Source: Burkholderia cepacia GG4
GTDB taxonomy: Bacteria > Pseudomonadota > Gammaproteobacteria > Burkholderiales > Burkholderiaceae
Reading direction: 5' to 3'
Length of the DNA: 64,000 bases
NCBI RefSeq assembly: GCF_000292915.1
Contig: NC_018513.1
Location: 434,001-498,000, forward strand
The notes beneath the pieces were generated by a model. It worked only from the letters and a program-made list of their open reading frames with translations, was not told the DNA's origin and did not search any database. Both the position numbers and the translations under genes were made by a program. The first letter of the stretch is position 1. Every line of letters starts with the position of its first letter. Below are positions 8,664-19,343 of the stretch, in pieces.

Positions 8664-10292
8664 ATGGAATACAACCGTCTGTTGCACACCCTGCGTGTTA
8701 CCGCCATTGCAGGCGTGGCAGCGGCATCGCTCGGCGTCGCGGGTTCTGCATTCGCACAGATCCCGAACAAAACGCTCGTCTACTGCTCAGAAGGCAGCCC
8801 GGCGGGTTTTGATTCCGCGCAATTCACGACCGGCGTCGATTTCACCGCCGCCACGTTCACCGTCTACAACCGTCTCGTCGAATTCGAGCGCGGCGGCACC
8901 AAGGTCGAGCCGGGCCTCGCCGAGAAGTGGGACGTCTCGTCCGACGGCAAGGTGTACACGTTCCACCTGCGCCACGGCGTGAAGTTCCACGCGACCGACT
9001 TCTTCAAGCCGACGCGCGAGTTCAATGCGGACGACGTCGTGTTCTCGTTCGAGCGCATGCTCGATCCGAACCAGCCGTTCCGCAAGGCGTATCCGGTGTC
9101 GTTCCCGTACTTCACCGACATGGGCCTCGACAAGCTGATCACGAAGGTCGAGAAGGTCGATCCGTACACCGTGAAGTTCACGCTGTCCGAGCCGAACGCG
9201 CCGTTCATCCAGAACATGGCGATGGAATTCGCGTCGATCCTGTCGGCCGAATACGGCGATCAGTTGATGAAGGCCGGCAAGGCCGCCGACATCAACCAGA
9301 AGCCGGTCGGCACGGGCCCGTTCATCTTCCGCAGCTACACGAAGGACGCGACGATCCGTTTCGACGGCAATCCTGATTACTGGAAGAAGGGCGCGGTGAA
9401 GGTGTCGAAGCTGATCTTCTCGATCACGCCCGACCCGGGTGTGCGCGTGCAGAAGATCAAGCGCAACGAATGCCAGGTGATGAGCTATCCGCGTCCGGCC
9501 GACATCGCGACGCTGAAGGCCGACTCGGGCATCGACATGCCGTCGCAGCCGGGCTTCAACCTCGGCTACCTCGCGTACAACGTCGAGCACAAGCCGGTCG
9601 ACAAGCTCGAAGTGCGTCAGGCGCTCGACATGGCGATCAACAAGAAGGCGATTCTCGAGTCCGTGTACCAGGGCGCAGGCCAGGCCGCCAGCGCGCCGAT
9701 GCCGCCGACCCAATGGTCGTACGACAAGAACCTGAAGATGGCCCCGAACGACACCGAGAAGGCGAAGGCGCTGCTCGCGAAGGCCGGCTATCCGAACGGT
9801 TTCGACATCACGCTGTGGGCGATGCCGGTGCAGCGCGCGTACAACCCGAACGCCCGCCTGATGGCCGAGATGATTCAGGCCGACTGGGCGAAGATCGGCG
9901 TGAAGGCGAAGATCGTCACGTACGAGTGGGGTGAGTACATCAAGCGCGCGCACACGGGCGAGCAGGACACGATGCTGATCGGCTGGACGGGCGACAACGG
10001 CGACCCCGACAACTGGCTCGGCACGCTGCTCGGCTGCGAAGCGATCAAGGGCAACAACTTCTCGCACTGGTGCTACAAGCCGTTCGACGAGTTGATCCAG
10101 AAGGGTCGCACGACGACGGGCCAGGACGCGCGCACGAAGATCTACACGCAGGCCCAGCAGATCTTCGCGCAGCAACTGCCGTTCTCGCCGATCGCGAACT
10201 CGACGGTCTACCAGCCGGTACGCAAGAACGTGGTCGACATGCGCATCGAGCCGCTTGGCTACGCACGCTTCGACGGTGTCGGCGTGAAGTAA
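8664..10292 (+). CDS. dppA: Dipeptide ABC transporter substrate-binding protein
   Basis: A 542-residue periplasmic peptide-binding protein of the SBP_bac_5 family. The signal peptide covers about residues 1-32 (basic start, hydrophobic core, cut after GSAFAQ). The mature protein shows the family landmarks LAEKWDVSSDGKVYTFHLR and later the GYPNGFD segment, and its length agrees with DppA (about 535). It binds di/tripeptides and possibly related ligands and delivers them to DppBC. The start is the ATG at 8664, preceded by CTGGAGGAAAC. It heads the operon dppA-B-C-D-F, and a stable hairpin separates it from dppB, as usual where the binding protein is made in excess. Confidence 0.94.
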   Translation: MEYNRLLHTLRVTAIAGVAAASLGVAGSAFAQIPNKTLVYCSEGSPAGFDSAQFTTGVDFTAATFTVYNRLVEFERGGTKVEPGLAEKWDVSSDGKVYTFHLRHGVKFHATDFFKPTREFNADDVVFSFERMLDPNQPFRKAYPVSFPYFTDMGLDKLITKVEKVDPYTVKFTLSEPNAPFIQNMAMEFASILSAEYGDQLMKAGKAADINQKPVGTGPFIFRSYTKDATIRFDGNPDYWKKGAVKVSKLIFSITPDPGVRVQKIKRNECQVMSYPRPADIATLKADSGIDMPSQPGFNLGYLAYNVEHKPVDKLEVRQALDMAINKKAILESVYQGAGQAASAPMPPTQWSYDKNLKMAPNDTEKAKALLAKAGYPNGFDITLWAMPVQRAYNPNARLMAEMIQADWAKIGVKAKIVTYEWGEYIKRAHTGEQDTMLIGWTGDNGDPDNWLGTLLGCEAIKGNNFSHWCYKPFDELIQKGRTTTGQDARTKIYTQAQQIFAQQLPFSPIANSTVYQPVRKNVVDMRIEPLGYARFDGVGVK

Positions 10293-10339
10293 TACGGCCC
10301 GTGTAAGCTGTCCAGGAAGATCGTGACCGGCTAACTCAT

Positions 10340-10374
10340 CCGGCGGCGGGAGGCCAAAAGCTTCCCGTCGCCGG
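10340..10374 (+). promoter_or_regulatory. Intercistronic hairpin between dppA and dppB
   Basis: CCGGCGGCGGGA (10340-10351) pairs with TCCCGTCGCCGG (10363-10374), a 12-bp stem with one G-U pair and an 11-nt loop in the 117-bp dppA-dppB gap. There is no U-run. Such hairpins commonly stabilise the binding-protein message over the downstream permease message; that role is inferred here. Confidence 0.6.
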
Positions 10375-10409
10375 TCGCACATTTCCCACAAGAAAATACG
10401 AGACGCATC

Positions 10410-11420
10410 ATGTTCACATTCGTGTTGCGCCGCGTGGGCATGGTGATCCCGACCTTCATCGGCATCACCATCCTGGCGTTTGCGCTGATTCACCTGATAC
10501 CGGGCGACCCCATCGAAGTGATGATGGGCGAGCGCGGCGTCGATCCCGCGATGCATGCGGAGGCAATGAAACGCCTCGGGCTCGACCAGCCGCTGCCCAT
10601 GCAGTACATCCACTACATCGGCCGGGCGCTGCACGGCGACCTCGGCACGTCCATCATCACCAACACCAGCGTCGCGGGCGAGTTCTTCGCGCGCTTCCCG
10701 GCGACCGTCGAGCTGTCGCTGTGCGCGCTCGTGTTCGCGCTCGCGGTCGGGCTGCCGGCCGGCGTGATCGCCGCGCTGCGGCGCGGCTCGGTCGTCGATC
10801 ACGGCGTGATGGGCACCGCGCTCACCGGCTACTCGATGCCGATCTTCTGGTGGGGGCTGATCCTCATCATGGTGTTTTCGTCCTACCTCGGCTGGACCCC
10901 CGTGTCGGGGCGCATCGCGGTCGAGTACGACTTCCCGCACCCGACCGGCTTCATGCTGATCGACGCGCTGCTCGCGCCGGATGAAGGCTCGTTCAAGTCG
11001 GCGGTCAGCCACCTGATCCTGCCTGCGATCGTGCTCGGCACGATCCCGCTCGCGGTGATCGCGCGGATGACGCGCTCGTCGATGCTCGAAGTGCTGCGCG
11101 AGGACTACATCCGCACCGCACGCGCAAAGGGGCTGTCGCCCGCACGCGTGGTCGTCGTGCATGCGCTGCGCAACGCGCTGATCCCGGTCGTCACCGTGAT
11201 CGGCCTGCAGATCGGCACGCTGCTTGCCGGCGCCGTGCTGACCGAGACGCTCTTTTCGTGGCCCGGTGTCGGCAAATGGCTGATCGATGCGATCGGCCGC
11301 CGCGACTATCCGGTCGTCCAGGGCGGCATCCTGCTGATCGCGACACTCGTGATCGTCGTGAACCTGGTCGTCGACCTGCTGTACGGCGTGCTGAATCCGC
11401 GCATTCGCCACACGAGGTAA
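10410..11420 (+). CDS. dppB: Dipeptide ABC transporter permease DppB
   Basis: A 336-residue inner-membrane permease with about six transmembrane helices. The N-terminus (MFTFVLRRVGMVIPTFIGIT) is typical of DppB/OppB, and the cytoplasmic EAA loop that docks the ATPases is seen in ARAKGLSPARVVVVHALRNA. The C-terminal LVVDLLYGVLNPRIR is also typical. It forms the channel with DppC. It is followed 4 nt later by dppC, so translation is probably coupled. Confidence 0.93.
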   Translation: MFTFVLRRVGMVIPTFIGITILAFALIHLIPGDPIEVMMGERGVDPAMHAEAMKRLGLDQPLPMQYIHYIGRALHGDLGTSIITNTSVAGEFFARFPATVELSLCALVFALAVGLPAGVIAALRRGSVVDHGVMGTALTGYSMPIFWWGLILIMVFSSYLGWTPVSGRIAVEYDFPHPTGFMLIDALLAPDEGSFKSAVSHLILPAIVLGTIPLAVIARMTRSSMLEVLREDYIRTARAKGLSPARVVVVHALRNALIPVVTVIGLQIGTLLAGAVLTETLFSWPGVGKWLIDAIGRRDYPVVQGGILLIATLVIVVNLVVDLLYGVLNPRIRHTR

Positions 11421-11424
11421 TTCC

Positions 11425-12342
11425 ATGAGCAATCTGCAAAACACCCTGCCGACCGAATCCGCGCCGGCCGGCGGCCGTGCGCTCGCGCTGCGCGAGTTCT
11501 GGGCCAACTTCTCGCGTAACCGCGGCGCCGTCGGTGCCGGCATCGTCGTGCTGGTGCTGATCCTGGTCGCGCTGTTCGCGCCGCTGATCGCGCCGCACAG
11601 CCCGGTCGAGCAATACCGCGACTTCGTGAAGATCCCGCCCGCGTGGCTCGACGGCGGCAACTGGAAGTTCATCCTCGGCACCGACGAAGCGGGCCGCGAT
11701 ATTCTGTCCCGCCTGATGTTCGGCGCGCGGATGTCGTTCTGGATCGGCTTCGTGTCGGTCGTACTCGCGCTGATCCCCGGCATCGTGCTCGGGCTGGTCG
11801 CCGCGTTCTTCCAGAAGTGGGCCGACACGGCCGTGATGCGCATCATGGACGTGCTGCTCGCGCTGCCGTCGCTGCTGCTCGCGGTCGCGGTCGTCGCGAT
11901 CATCGGCCCGGGCCTCACCAACACGATGTTGGCGATCGCGATCGTCGCGCTGCCGGCCTACGTGCGTCTCACGCGCGCATCGGCGCTCGGCGAGCTGCAG
12001 AAGGAGTACGTGACGGCGTCGCGCGTGGCCGGTGCCGGCACGCTGCGCCTGATGTTCTCGCAGGTGCTGCCGAACTGCACGGCACCGCTGATCGTGCAGG
12101 CGACGCTCGGCTTCTCGTCGGCCATCCTCGATGCGGCCGCGCTCGGCTTCCTCGGCCTCGGCGTGCAACCGCCGACCGCCGAGTGGGGCGCGATGCTTGC
12201 ATCCGCGCGCGACTACATCGACAACGCATGGTGGATCGTGACGATGCCCGGCCTGTCGATCCTGATTTCGGTGCTCGCGATCAACCTGCTCGGCGACGGG
12301 CTGCGCGACGCGCTCGATCCCAAACTGAAGCGGATGGCCTGA
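11425..12342 (+). CDS. dppC: Dipeptide ABC transporter permease DppC
   Basis: A 305-residue inner-membrane permease, partner of DppB. It has the OppC-type N-terminal helix (residues about 33-55), the conserved [20 protein letters not shown] block and an EAA loop ([20 protein letters not shown]). The C-terminus ends [18 protein letters not shown], the standard DppC ending. The start ATG at 11425 is 4 nt after dppB, and the dppD ATG starts 1 nt after its stop. Confidence 0.93.
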   Translation: MSNLQNTLPTESAPAGGRALALREFWANFSRNRGAVGAGIVVLVLILVALFAPLIAPHSPVEQYRDFVKIPPAWLDGGNWKFILGTDEAGRDILSRLMFGARMSFWIGFVSVVLALIPGIVLGLVAAFFQKWADTAVMRIMDVLLALPSLLLAVAVVAIIGPGLTNTMLAIAIVALPAYVRLTRASALGELQKEYVTASRVAGAGTLRLMFSQVLPNCTAPLIVQATLGFSSAILDAAALGFLGLGVQPPTAEWGAMLASARDYIDNAWWIVTMPGLSILISVLAINLLGDGLRDALDPKLKRMA

Positions 12343-12343
12343 C

Positions 12344-13338
12344 ATGACCCAGAATCTTCTGACCATCCGCAATCTCGCGGTGAACTTCAACGGCCTGCCC
12401 GCCGTCGACCGGATCAACCTGTCGATCGCGCCGGGCGAGGTGGTGGGCGTCGTCGGCGAATCGGGCTCGGGCAAGAGCGTGACGATGATGGCGCTGATGG
12501 GCCTGATCGATGCGCCCGGCAAGGTGACGGCCGACGAGGTCACGTTCAACGGCGTGGACCTGCTGAAGGCGTCGCCGAAGGCGCGGCGCAAGATCGTCGG
12601 CAAGGACATCGCGATGGTGTTCCAGGACGCGCTGACGAGCCTGAACCCGAGCTACACGGTCGGCTACCAGATCAAGGAGGTGCTGAAGCTGCACGAAGGG
12701 CTGCGCGGCGACGCGTTGCACCGGCGCGCGCTCGAACTGCTCGACCAGGTCGGGATTCCCGATGCGAAGAACCGCATCACGGCGTTCCCGCACCAGATGT
12801 CGGGCGGGATGAACCAGCGCGTGATGATCGCGATGGCGGTCGCGTGCAATCCGAAGCTGCTGATCGCCGACGAGCCGACCACCGCGCTCGACGTGACGAT
12901 CCAGGCGCAGATCATGGACCTGCTCGTGAAGCTGCAGAAGGAGCGCGGCATGGCGCTCGTGCTGATCTCGCACGATCTGGCCGTGGTGTCGGAGGTCGCG
13001 CAGCGCGTCGCGGTGATGTATGCGGGCGAGGTCATCGAGACCAATCGCGTGCCGGACATCTTCCGTGCGCCGCATCATCCGTATACCGAAGCGCTGCTCG
13101 CGGCGATTCCCGAGCACAATCAGGGGGCGCGTCGCCTTGCCGCATTGCCCGGCATGGTGCCCGGCCGCGATGATCGCCCGTCCGGGTGCCTGTTCGCGCC
13201 GCGCTGCAAGTATGTCGTCGACGATTGCCGCAAGGCACGTCCGGCGCTCGATACGCTGGTGTCCGGCAACGATGCGATGCGTGCGCGCTGCATCAAGCCG
13301 CTCAATGTTTCCAACCTCGACCTGACGGGAGGCGCACG

Positions 13339-13342
<4 letters not shown>
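12344..13342 (+). CDS. dppD: Dipeptide ABC transporter ATP-binding protein DppD
   Basis: A 332-residue ABC ATPase. Walker A is GESGSGKS at residues 38-45, the Q-loop is in [11 protein letters not shown], the signature is [14 protein letters not shown] (one substitution from LSGGQ, usual in DppD), and Walker B is LLIADEPT, followed by an H-loop in LISHD. The C-terminal oligopeptide-transporter extension holds the Cys cluster [15 protein letters not shown] ... RARC, which in OppD/DppD relatives binds a [4Fe-4S] cluster. It pairs with DppF as the motor. The stop overlaps the dppF start (ATGA). Confidence 0.94.
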
Positions 13343-14347
<1,005 letters not shown>

Positions 14348-14355
<8 letters not shown>

Positions 14356-15493
14356 TGGTTTGGCGGCGCGCGCGCCTGGCGTGCGCCGTTCGGGGGCCGG
14401 CAGCGCGCGCGTGATGCGCGCGTGCCGCAACGCACGGCGCTGGAGCGTGCGCACGGTCACGGGCGCGGCGCTGGCCGGCGCGTGCGTGGCCGCCAGCGTG
14501 CTGGTTCCCGTTGACGCCGCGCGTGCCGAAGGGCGCGCGCCGGCGAGTTCGCCGATCCGTCCGTCGCAGGTTCCGCCACCGGGCTTGAACCTGCCGGGCT
14601 TCCACGTGCCGTCCGTGTCGAACGGCACGGTCGCGCGCGGCACGGTGCGTGTGCAGCCTGCGCGCATGCCGTTCTATGTCGCCACCAAGGGCAAGGTCAC
14701 GCTGTACGTGCTCGGCACGCTGCATACGGGCGACCCGTCCGACTACCCGCCCGCCCAGCCGTTCCGGCCGCGCATCCTCGCGGCGCTCGCCGCGTCGCCG
14801 ACGGTCGCGCTCGAGCTGTCGCCCGACGATCTGCTCGAATCGCAGGACGACGTGTCGAAGTACGGCGTGTGCCGCTACCCGTGCCTGCAGCGCATGCTGC
14901 CCGAGCCGCTGTGGCAGCGGCTCGCGGCGCGCCTGCGCGGCAACCCGGCCGCGCTCGCGGAGATCCGCCGGATGCGGCCGTGGCTCGCGGCGCTCGTCGT
15001 CGAGACCTACGACTCGCTGTCGGCCGGCCTGCAGACCGAGTACGGCACCGAGGCGCAGTTGCAGAACGTGTTCCTGAAGAAGACGGGCGGCCGCGTGATC
15101 GGGCTCGAGACGCTCGCCGAGCAGATGCGCGCATTCACCGGGCTGACGCTCGCCGAGCAGCGCGAGATGCTCGCCCAGGACATGGTGCAGACCCCGGCGC
15201 AGAACGCCGACGACATCAAGGCGCTGCACCGGCTGTGGCAAATTGGCGACGCCGACGCGATCTCGGCGTGGGCGGTTGCGAAGAGCGAGCGGCTGGCCCG
15301 TTCGAAGGCACTGTCGGCGTCGATCGACAACAAGATCCTGTACGAGCGCAACCGGCGCTTCGTTGCACGGATGACGGCAATCGCCGCGCCGAACCGGCCG
15401 CTGTTCGTCGCGATCGGCGCGCTGCATCTGGGTGGCCAGCGCGGTGTACTCGAATTGTTGCGCCAGCAAGGATACCGGGTCGACGCGAACTGA
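14348..15493 (+). CDS. TraB/GumN family protein
   Basis: A 381-residue protein of the TraB/PrgY/GumN family. The two conserved His motifs are LYVLGTLHTGDP (near residue 118) and LFVAIGALHLGG near the C-terminus. Known relatives are metal-dependent protease-like proteins, some clearing signalling peptides, so a link to the adjacent dipeptide transporter is tempting but unproven. A basic N-terminus is followed by a hydrophobic stretch (ALAGACVAASVLVP), suggesting export or anchoring. The ATG at 14348 has a very strong GGGGGAGGCGA ribosome site; an internal ATG at 14414 would give a more standard signal peptide. It overlaps dppF by 8 nt. Confidence 0.85.
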
Positions 15494-15623
15494 TCGCGGC
15501 CGGTCGCACGTACAGATCTTCCCCGGTCCGATCGATGGCGCGCACGCGCTGCGAGGCGCTGGTGCAGCCGTGCGCACCGATAAGGAAAACCCTCGAATCT
15601 TCAGAAAATAGCGTTTAAAACGA

Positions 15624-15653
15624 TTGACATCCGGTTCTGGCAATCTCTATTCT
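15624..15653 (+). promoter_or_regulatory. Strong sigma70-type promoter in the AT-rich gap
   Basis: TTGACA (15624-15629), an 18-nt spacer and TATTCT (15648-15653) form a near-consensus promoter on the + strand. No gene of normal size starts downstream before the terminators at 15843-15888 and 15981-16002. The surrounding 15590-15720 is unusually AT-rich for this chromosome. Confidence 0.6.
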
Positions 15654-15659
15654 TCATCC

Positions 15660-15888
15660 CACAAGTTGAAAAAATGAAAAGAATAGAAAACGTTCTACGG
15701 GGTAGCAAAAACAAAGCGCGGGGTTAGCGTAGCCGGCACGTGATGTACGTGCCGGCCACGGAGTGTCTGCATGCACGGCGGGGCCAAACATCGTCGGCAG
15801 AACAAATGCATGCGGCAGACTTGCAGATAAGCGACGTTCCGTCGTCCGACCGGGGGAAGCGGTAATCGGGCGGCGGCGGACGTTTTTT
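15660..15888 (+). ncRNA. Candidate small RNA (15494-16055 intergenic region)
   Basis: The 562-bp gap between the TraB/GumN gene and pxpA holds a promoter (15624-15653), a perfect 10-bp hairpin GCCGGCACGT / ACGTGCCGGC (15732-15756, 5-nt loop) and a terminator-like stem CGTCCG (15843-15848) / CGGACG (15877-15882) followed by six Ts. A transcript of about 230 nt would result. The only early reading frame is a 17-codon frame at 15674 (MKRIENVLRG...) without a good ribosome site. The longer overlapping frames here have no recognisable product. An RNA gene is the simplest reading, but it is not proven. Confidence 0.35.
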
Positions 15889-15980
15889 GATCCGGAGCAT
15901 CTTTCCGGTCGCCGTCGACCGACGGCTTCGGGGGGCGAATCGACAGACGGCGAAGTCCGCGGCGATTGCGCCAACAGAAA

Positions 15981-16002
15981 AGCGCCACGAGGGCGCTTTT
16001 TT
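15981..16002. terminator. Bidirectional terminator between the TraB side and pxpA
   Basis: AGCGCC (15981-15986) pairs with GGCGCT (15992-15997) and is flanked by AAAA on the left and TTTTTT on the right, so it can end transcripts from both strands. It sits 54 nt beyond the pxpA stop. Confidence 0.75.
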
Positions 16003-16055
16003 CTTTGGTGCGGCGGTTTTCGTCCGGCGACGGCGGGGACCGGGGACCGGGGACG

Positions 16056-16820
16056 TTACGCGCCTTCGTCGGCCTGCAGCGCGCCGGGCGCGACGACGTC
16101 GACGCCCGCTGCCTCGAGTGCCGTGCGGATCCGCTTCGCGAACGCCAGCGCATGCGGGCCGTCGCCGTGCAGGCAGACGGTCTGCGCATTGAGCGGCACC
16201 CATTCGCCGCTCACCGCGCGCACCTGCCGCTCGCGCACCATGTCGAGCGTGCGCGCGAGCACGGTGTCTTCATCGTCGATCAGTGCGCCGGGCTGGCTGC
16301 GCGGCACCAGCGAGCCGTCCGCGCGATAGCCGCGATCGGCGAACACTTCCTCGACCGCGGCGAGACCCGCATGCCGCGCGGCCGCGACGAACAAGCTGTT
16401 CGCGAGCCCGAACACGGCGAGCGACGGGTCGAAGTCGTGGATCGCGGACACCACCGCGTCGGCGATCATCGGGTCGCGCGCGGCCTGGTTGTACAGCGCG
16501 CCGTGCGGCTTCACGTGCGCGATGCGGCCGCCTTCGGCCTGCGCGATCGCCGACAGCGCGCCGAGCTGGTACAGCACGCCCGCGTAGATCTCGCCGGCCG
16601 GCAGCTGCATTTCCTTGCGGCCGAAGTTCTCCGGATCGTGAAAGCTCGGGTGCGCGCCGATCGACACGCCTTTCTGCACGGCCCAGCGCACGCAGTCGCG
16701 CATCGCATTGGGGCCGCCGGCATGCCAGCCGCACGCGATGTTCGCCGACGTGACGAGATCGAGCAGCGCCTCGTCCGATCCGCATCCTTCACCGAGATCG
16801 GCATTCAGATCGATTTCCAT
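16056..16820 (-). CDS. pxpA: 5-oxoprolinase subunit A
   Basis: A 254-residue LamB/YcsF-family protein, subunit A of the ATP-dependent 5-oxoprolinase PxpABC that hydrolyses 5-oxoproline (pyroglutamate) to glutamate. The hallmark N-terminus [16 protein letters not shown] is intact, followed by [13 protein letters not shown] and [17 protein letters not shown]. Later blocks [10 protein letters not shown] and [14 protein letters not shown] are family-typical. I chose the ATG at 16820 because it gives exactly the family start. It is last in the leftward run pxpB-pxpC-pxpA, 55 nt after pxpC, and ends before a bidirectional terminator. Confidence 0.95.
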   Translation of the reverse strand: MEIDLNADLGEGCGSDEALLDLVTSANIACGWHAGGPNAMRDCVRWAVQKGVSIGAHPSFHDPENFGRKEMQLPAGEIYAGVLYQLGALSAIAQAEGGRIAHVKPHGALYNQAARDPMIADAVVSAIHDFDPSLAVFGLANSLFVAAARHAGLAAVEEVFADRGYRADGSLVPRSQPGALIDDEDTVLARTLDMVRERQVRAVSGEWVPLNAQTVCLHGDGPHALAFAKRIRTALEAAGVDVVAPGALQADEGA

Positions 16821-16875
16821 GATGTCCCTCGTCCACTGGTGGCGTGGCGCGTCCTCCGTGCCGCTGTTGCCATTG

Positions 16876-17943
16876 TCACGCCGCGCGCGATTGCGCGCGG
16901 CGGCGCGTTTCCTCGCGCATCTCGATCGCGACGTCGATCTGCCGCAGATACGCACGTTCCGCGGTCAGCGCGGCGCGCGCGGCGTCGGGCGTCGTGCGCA
17001 CGAACCGGATCGGCAGGTTGAGCCGCGCCTGTGCGAGTTTCCATAGATCCGCGCGAATCACCGTGCCGATCTTCGGATAGCCGCCGGTGGTCTGCGCATC
17101 GTGCATCAGTACGATCGGCTGGCCGTTCGGCGGCACCTGGATCGTACCGGGCAGCACCGCGTGCGACAGCAACTCGGCCGGCCGCTCGCGTACGAGCTCG
17201 GCGCCGGCGAGCCGGTAGCCCATCCGGTTGCTGTTCGCGGTGACGAGCCATTCCTCGTCCCAGAACGCCTGCTGCGAGTCGGCCCCGAACGATGCGTAGT
17301 CGGGACCCGGCAGTACGCGCACGGGCATCGCCCACGGCGCATGCGCGGGGCGGTGGCGACGCGGCGGCTCGTCGACCCGCACGAACGCGCACCAAGTGGG
17401 CGCCTTCACGCCGAATTCGGGTGCGTCGGCTGCCAGGCAGCCCGCGCCGGCCGGCGGCACGCCGACCGGGAGCCGATCGCCGTCGCGTAGCGTGCGGCCG
17501 CCGAGGCCGCCGAAGCGCGAGGCGAGATCGGTGCTGCGCGAGCCGAGCATCGGCAGCACGTCGATGCCGCCCGCGATGCACAGGTAGCCGCGCATTCCGC
17601 GTTTCGCGGCCGGCAGCACGAGCGTCTGCCCGGCTTCGACCGGCAGGCTCCACCACGAGTACACGGGCTTGCCGTCGAGCGTCGCGCCGAATTCGGTGCC
17701 GGTGATCGCGATGCGCGTCGCGCGCGTGAAGCGGAACGCTGCCGGGCCGATCGTGATCTCGACCGCCGCCGCGTCAGCGCGGTTACCGACGAGCCGGTTG
17801 CCGACTTCGAGTGCGAGGCCGTCGAGCGCGCCGCCCTGCGCGACGCCGAGATGGCGCGTGCCGCGGCGGCCGAGATCCTGCACGGTCGACAGCGGGCCGG
17901 CGCGCACCACCTCGATGGTGCCCGGTGCGGTGTTCTGGCTCAT
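16876..17943 (-). CDS. pxpC: 5-oxoprolinase subunit C
   Basis: A 355-residue biotin-dependent-carboxyltransferase-like domain protein (KipA/AHS2 type), subunit C of 5-oxoprolinase. Typical blocks are [40 protein letters not shown] and the C-terminal [15 protein letters not shown]. The ATG at 17943 overlaps the pxpB stop in ATGA, so translation is coupled. A C-terminal tail of about 30 residues is Arg/Glu-rich. It works with PxpB and PxpA in the cytosol. Confidence 0.94.
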   Translation of the reverse strand: MSQNTAPGTIEVVRAGPLSTVQDLGRRGTRHLGVAQGGALDGLALEVGNRLVGNRADAAAVEITIGPAAFRFTRATRIAITGTEFGATLDGKPVYSWWSLPVEAGQTLVLPAAKRGMRGYLCIAGGIDVLPMLGSRSTDLASRFGGLGGRTLRDGDRLPVGVPPAGAGCLAADAPEFGVKAPTWCAFVRVDEPPRRHRPAHAPWAMPVRVLPGPDYASFGADSQQAFWDEEWLVTANSNRMGYRLAGAELVRERPAELLSHAVLPGTIQVPPNGQPIVLMHDAQTTGGYPKIGTVIRADLWKLAQARLNLPIRFVRTTPDAARAALTAERAYLRQIDVAIEMREETRRRAQSRAA

Positions 17944-18596
17944 GTCGCATCGACTCCCGCAATGGTGAAGCGCACGTGGTCGCCGGGCAGCAGCAGCGTC
18001 GGCTGCGGCCGGGCCGGGTCGAACAGCACATGCGACGTACGGCCGATCAGCTGCCAGCCGCCGGGCGACGTGGCTGGATAGATGCCGGTCTGCGCACCGC
18101 CGATGCCGACCGAGCCGGCCGGCACTTCCAGCCGCGGCGCGGCGCGGCGCGGCGTGTGCAGCGACGCGTCGAGGCCGCCGAGATACGCGAAGCCCGGCTG
18201 GAACCCGACGAAGAACACGACGTATTCGCCGGCCGCATGGCGTGCGACGACCTCGTCGGTCGACAGCCCCGTGTGCGCGGCGACGGCCGCCAGGTCGGGG
18301 CCGGCCGCACCGCCGTATTCGACCGGAATCTCGATCTCCCGGCCGTCCGCGTGCTCGACGTCGGCCGTCTCCCACGCGTCGCGCAGCGCCGGCGTGAGCG
18401 ACTCGGCCGTCGCGGCGAGCGCGTCGAACACGATGGTCAGGTTGTTCATGCCCGGCACGACGTCGATCACGTCGGGCCACGCGCGCGCGGCCTCGGCGAC
18501 GGCCCAGACGCGGCGCTGGCAATCGAGCGTGGCGGGCGGCGGCACCTCGCAGACGAGGGCGGCATCGCCGAGCGGATAAATGCGGGGTTGCGTCAT
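17940..18596 (-). CDS. pxpB: 5-oxoprolinase subunit B
   Basis: A 218-residue KipI/AHS1-type protein, subunit B of 5-oxoprolinase. It starts RIYPLGDAALVCEV, has the mid-protein FFVGFQPGFAYLGGLD block, PRLEVPAGSVGIGGAQTGIYP and SPGGWQLIGRT, all family-typical. It is first in the leftward pxpBCA operon. The operon promoter must lie in the 142-bp AT-rich gap shared with a divergent MarR-like regulator, a likely controller. Confidence 0.94.
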   Translation of the reverse strand: MTQPRIYPLGDAALVCEVPPPATLDCQRRVWAVAEAARAWPDVIDVVPGMNNLTIVFDALAATAESLTPALRDAWETADVEHADGREIEIPVEYGGAAGPDLAAVAAHTGLSTDEVVARHAAGEYVVFFVGFQPGFAYLGGLDASLHTPRRAAPRLEVPAGSVGIGGAQTGIYPATSPGGWQLIGRTSHVLFDPARPQPTLLLPGDHVRFTIAGVDAT

Positions 18597-18637
18597 CGGA
18601 CTGGCACGGTTCGGACGGCAATGTTAGCGCACATTGT

Positions 18638-18666
18638 CAATAAGATATCGATAACTTACCAATAAG
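18638..18666. promoter_or_regulatory. AT-rich operator candidate between pxpB and marR-like gene
   Basis: The divergent promoter region holds two CAATAAG direct repeats (18638-18644 and 18660-18666, 22 bp apart, two helical turns) around a TATCGATA palindrome (18646-18653). The placement between a winged-helix regulator and the pxp operon suggests a regulator site; this is inference. Confidence 0.35.
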
Positions 18667-18738
18667 CGTTTTTGCCTAGCTCGCGTGCCGATGCTTCTGT
18701 CGTACACTCGGCACACCCTGACATCCTGCTTGCTCCGC

Positions 18739-19257
18739 ATGTCCATGAAGCGTCCTCCGACCAAGATCGTGTCATCCGAACACCTCGTTTCCGATTCGAG
18801 CGCGGAGCTGTCGGAACTCGAATACGGGCTCATCATGGCCGGCAACGCGTTCAACCGCTGGATGGTGCGCTGCATGTCGGCCGCGGGCGCGAAGGACATG
18901 ACGGCGGTCGAGGTGTCGCTGCTGCATCACGTCAGTCATCGCGAACGCAAGAAGAAGCTCGCCGACATCTGCTTCGTGCTCAATATCGAGGATACGCACG
19001 TCGCGACCTATGCGCTGAAAAAACTGATCGCCCGCGGCTATGTGAAGAGCGAGAAGAGCGGCAAGGAAGTGTTCTTCTTCGCGACCGACGCGGGCCGCGA
19101 TCTGTGCCTGAAGTATCGGGAAGTGCGCGAGCATTGCCTGATCGAGACGCTGAAGGACAGCGGCCTCACCAACGAGCAGATCGGTGACGCGGCGCAACTG
19201 CTGCGCCACGCATCGGGCCTCTACGACACCGCCGCGCGCGCGGCGGCGTCGTTGTAA
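18739..19257 (+). CDS. MarR-like winged-helix transcriptional regulator
   Basis: A 172-residue winged-helix protein. The helix-turn-helix region is roughly residues 75-120 (MTAVEVSLLHHVSHRERKKK then ADICFVLNIEDTHVATYALK), with a wing at ARGYVKSEKSGKEVFFF and C-terminal dimerisation helices. It resembles MarR/PadR-type regulators. I chose the ATG at 18739 (MSMKRPPTK); an upstream ATG at 18685 would add 18 residues lying in the likely promoter. It is divergent from pxpBCA across a 142-bp gap and probably senses 5-oxoproline or a related compound, which is inference. Confidence 0.78.
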   Translation: MSMKRPPTKIVSSEHLVSDSSAELSELEYGLIMAGNAFNRWMVRCMSAAGAKDMTAVEVSLLHHVSHRERKKKLADICFVLNIEDTHVATYALKKLIARGYVKSEKSGKEVFFFATDAGRDLCLKYREVREHCLIETLKDSGLTNEQIGDAAQLLRHASGLYDTAARAAASL

Positions 19258-19343
19258 ACGATTGCGGACGGCGCGCTGAGCGAGGGTGCGCGCAGCATGA
19301 TGCTGACGCGCGTCCGGCGCTGGCCGCTCCGTCGCGCGCCGGG

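Noticed and set aside
8787..11924. A 1045-codon open frame on the minus strand
   Set aside because: It is antisense to dppA, dppB and dppC, has His/Arg/Asp-rich shadow composition, no domain and no ribosome site. Long antisense frames are common at this G+C.
15695..16329. Several 100-190 codon frames in and around the 15.5-16.0 kb gap
   Set aside because: They cross hairpins and a bidirectional terminator, have no recognisable domain and extend into pxpA in antisense.
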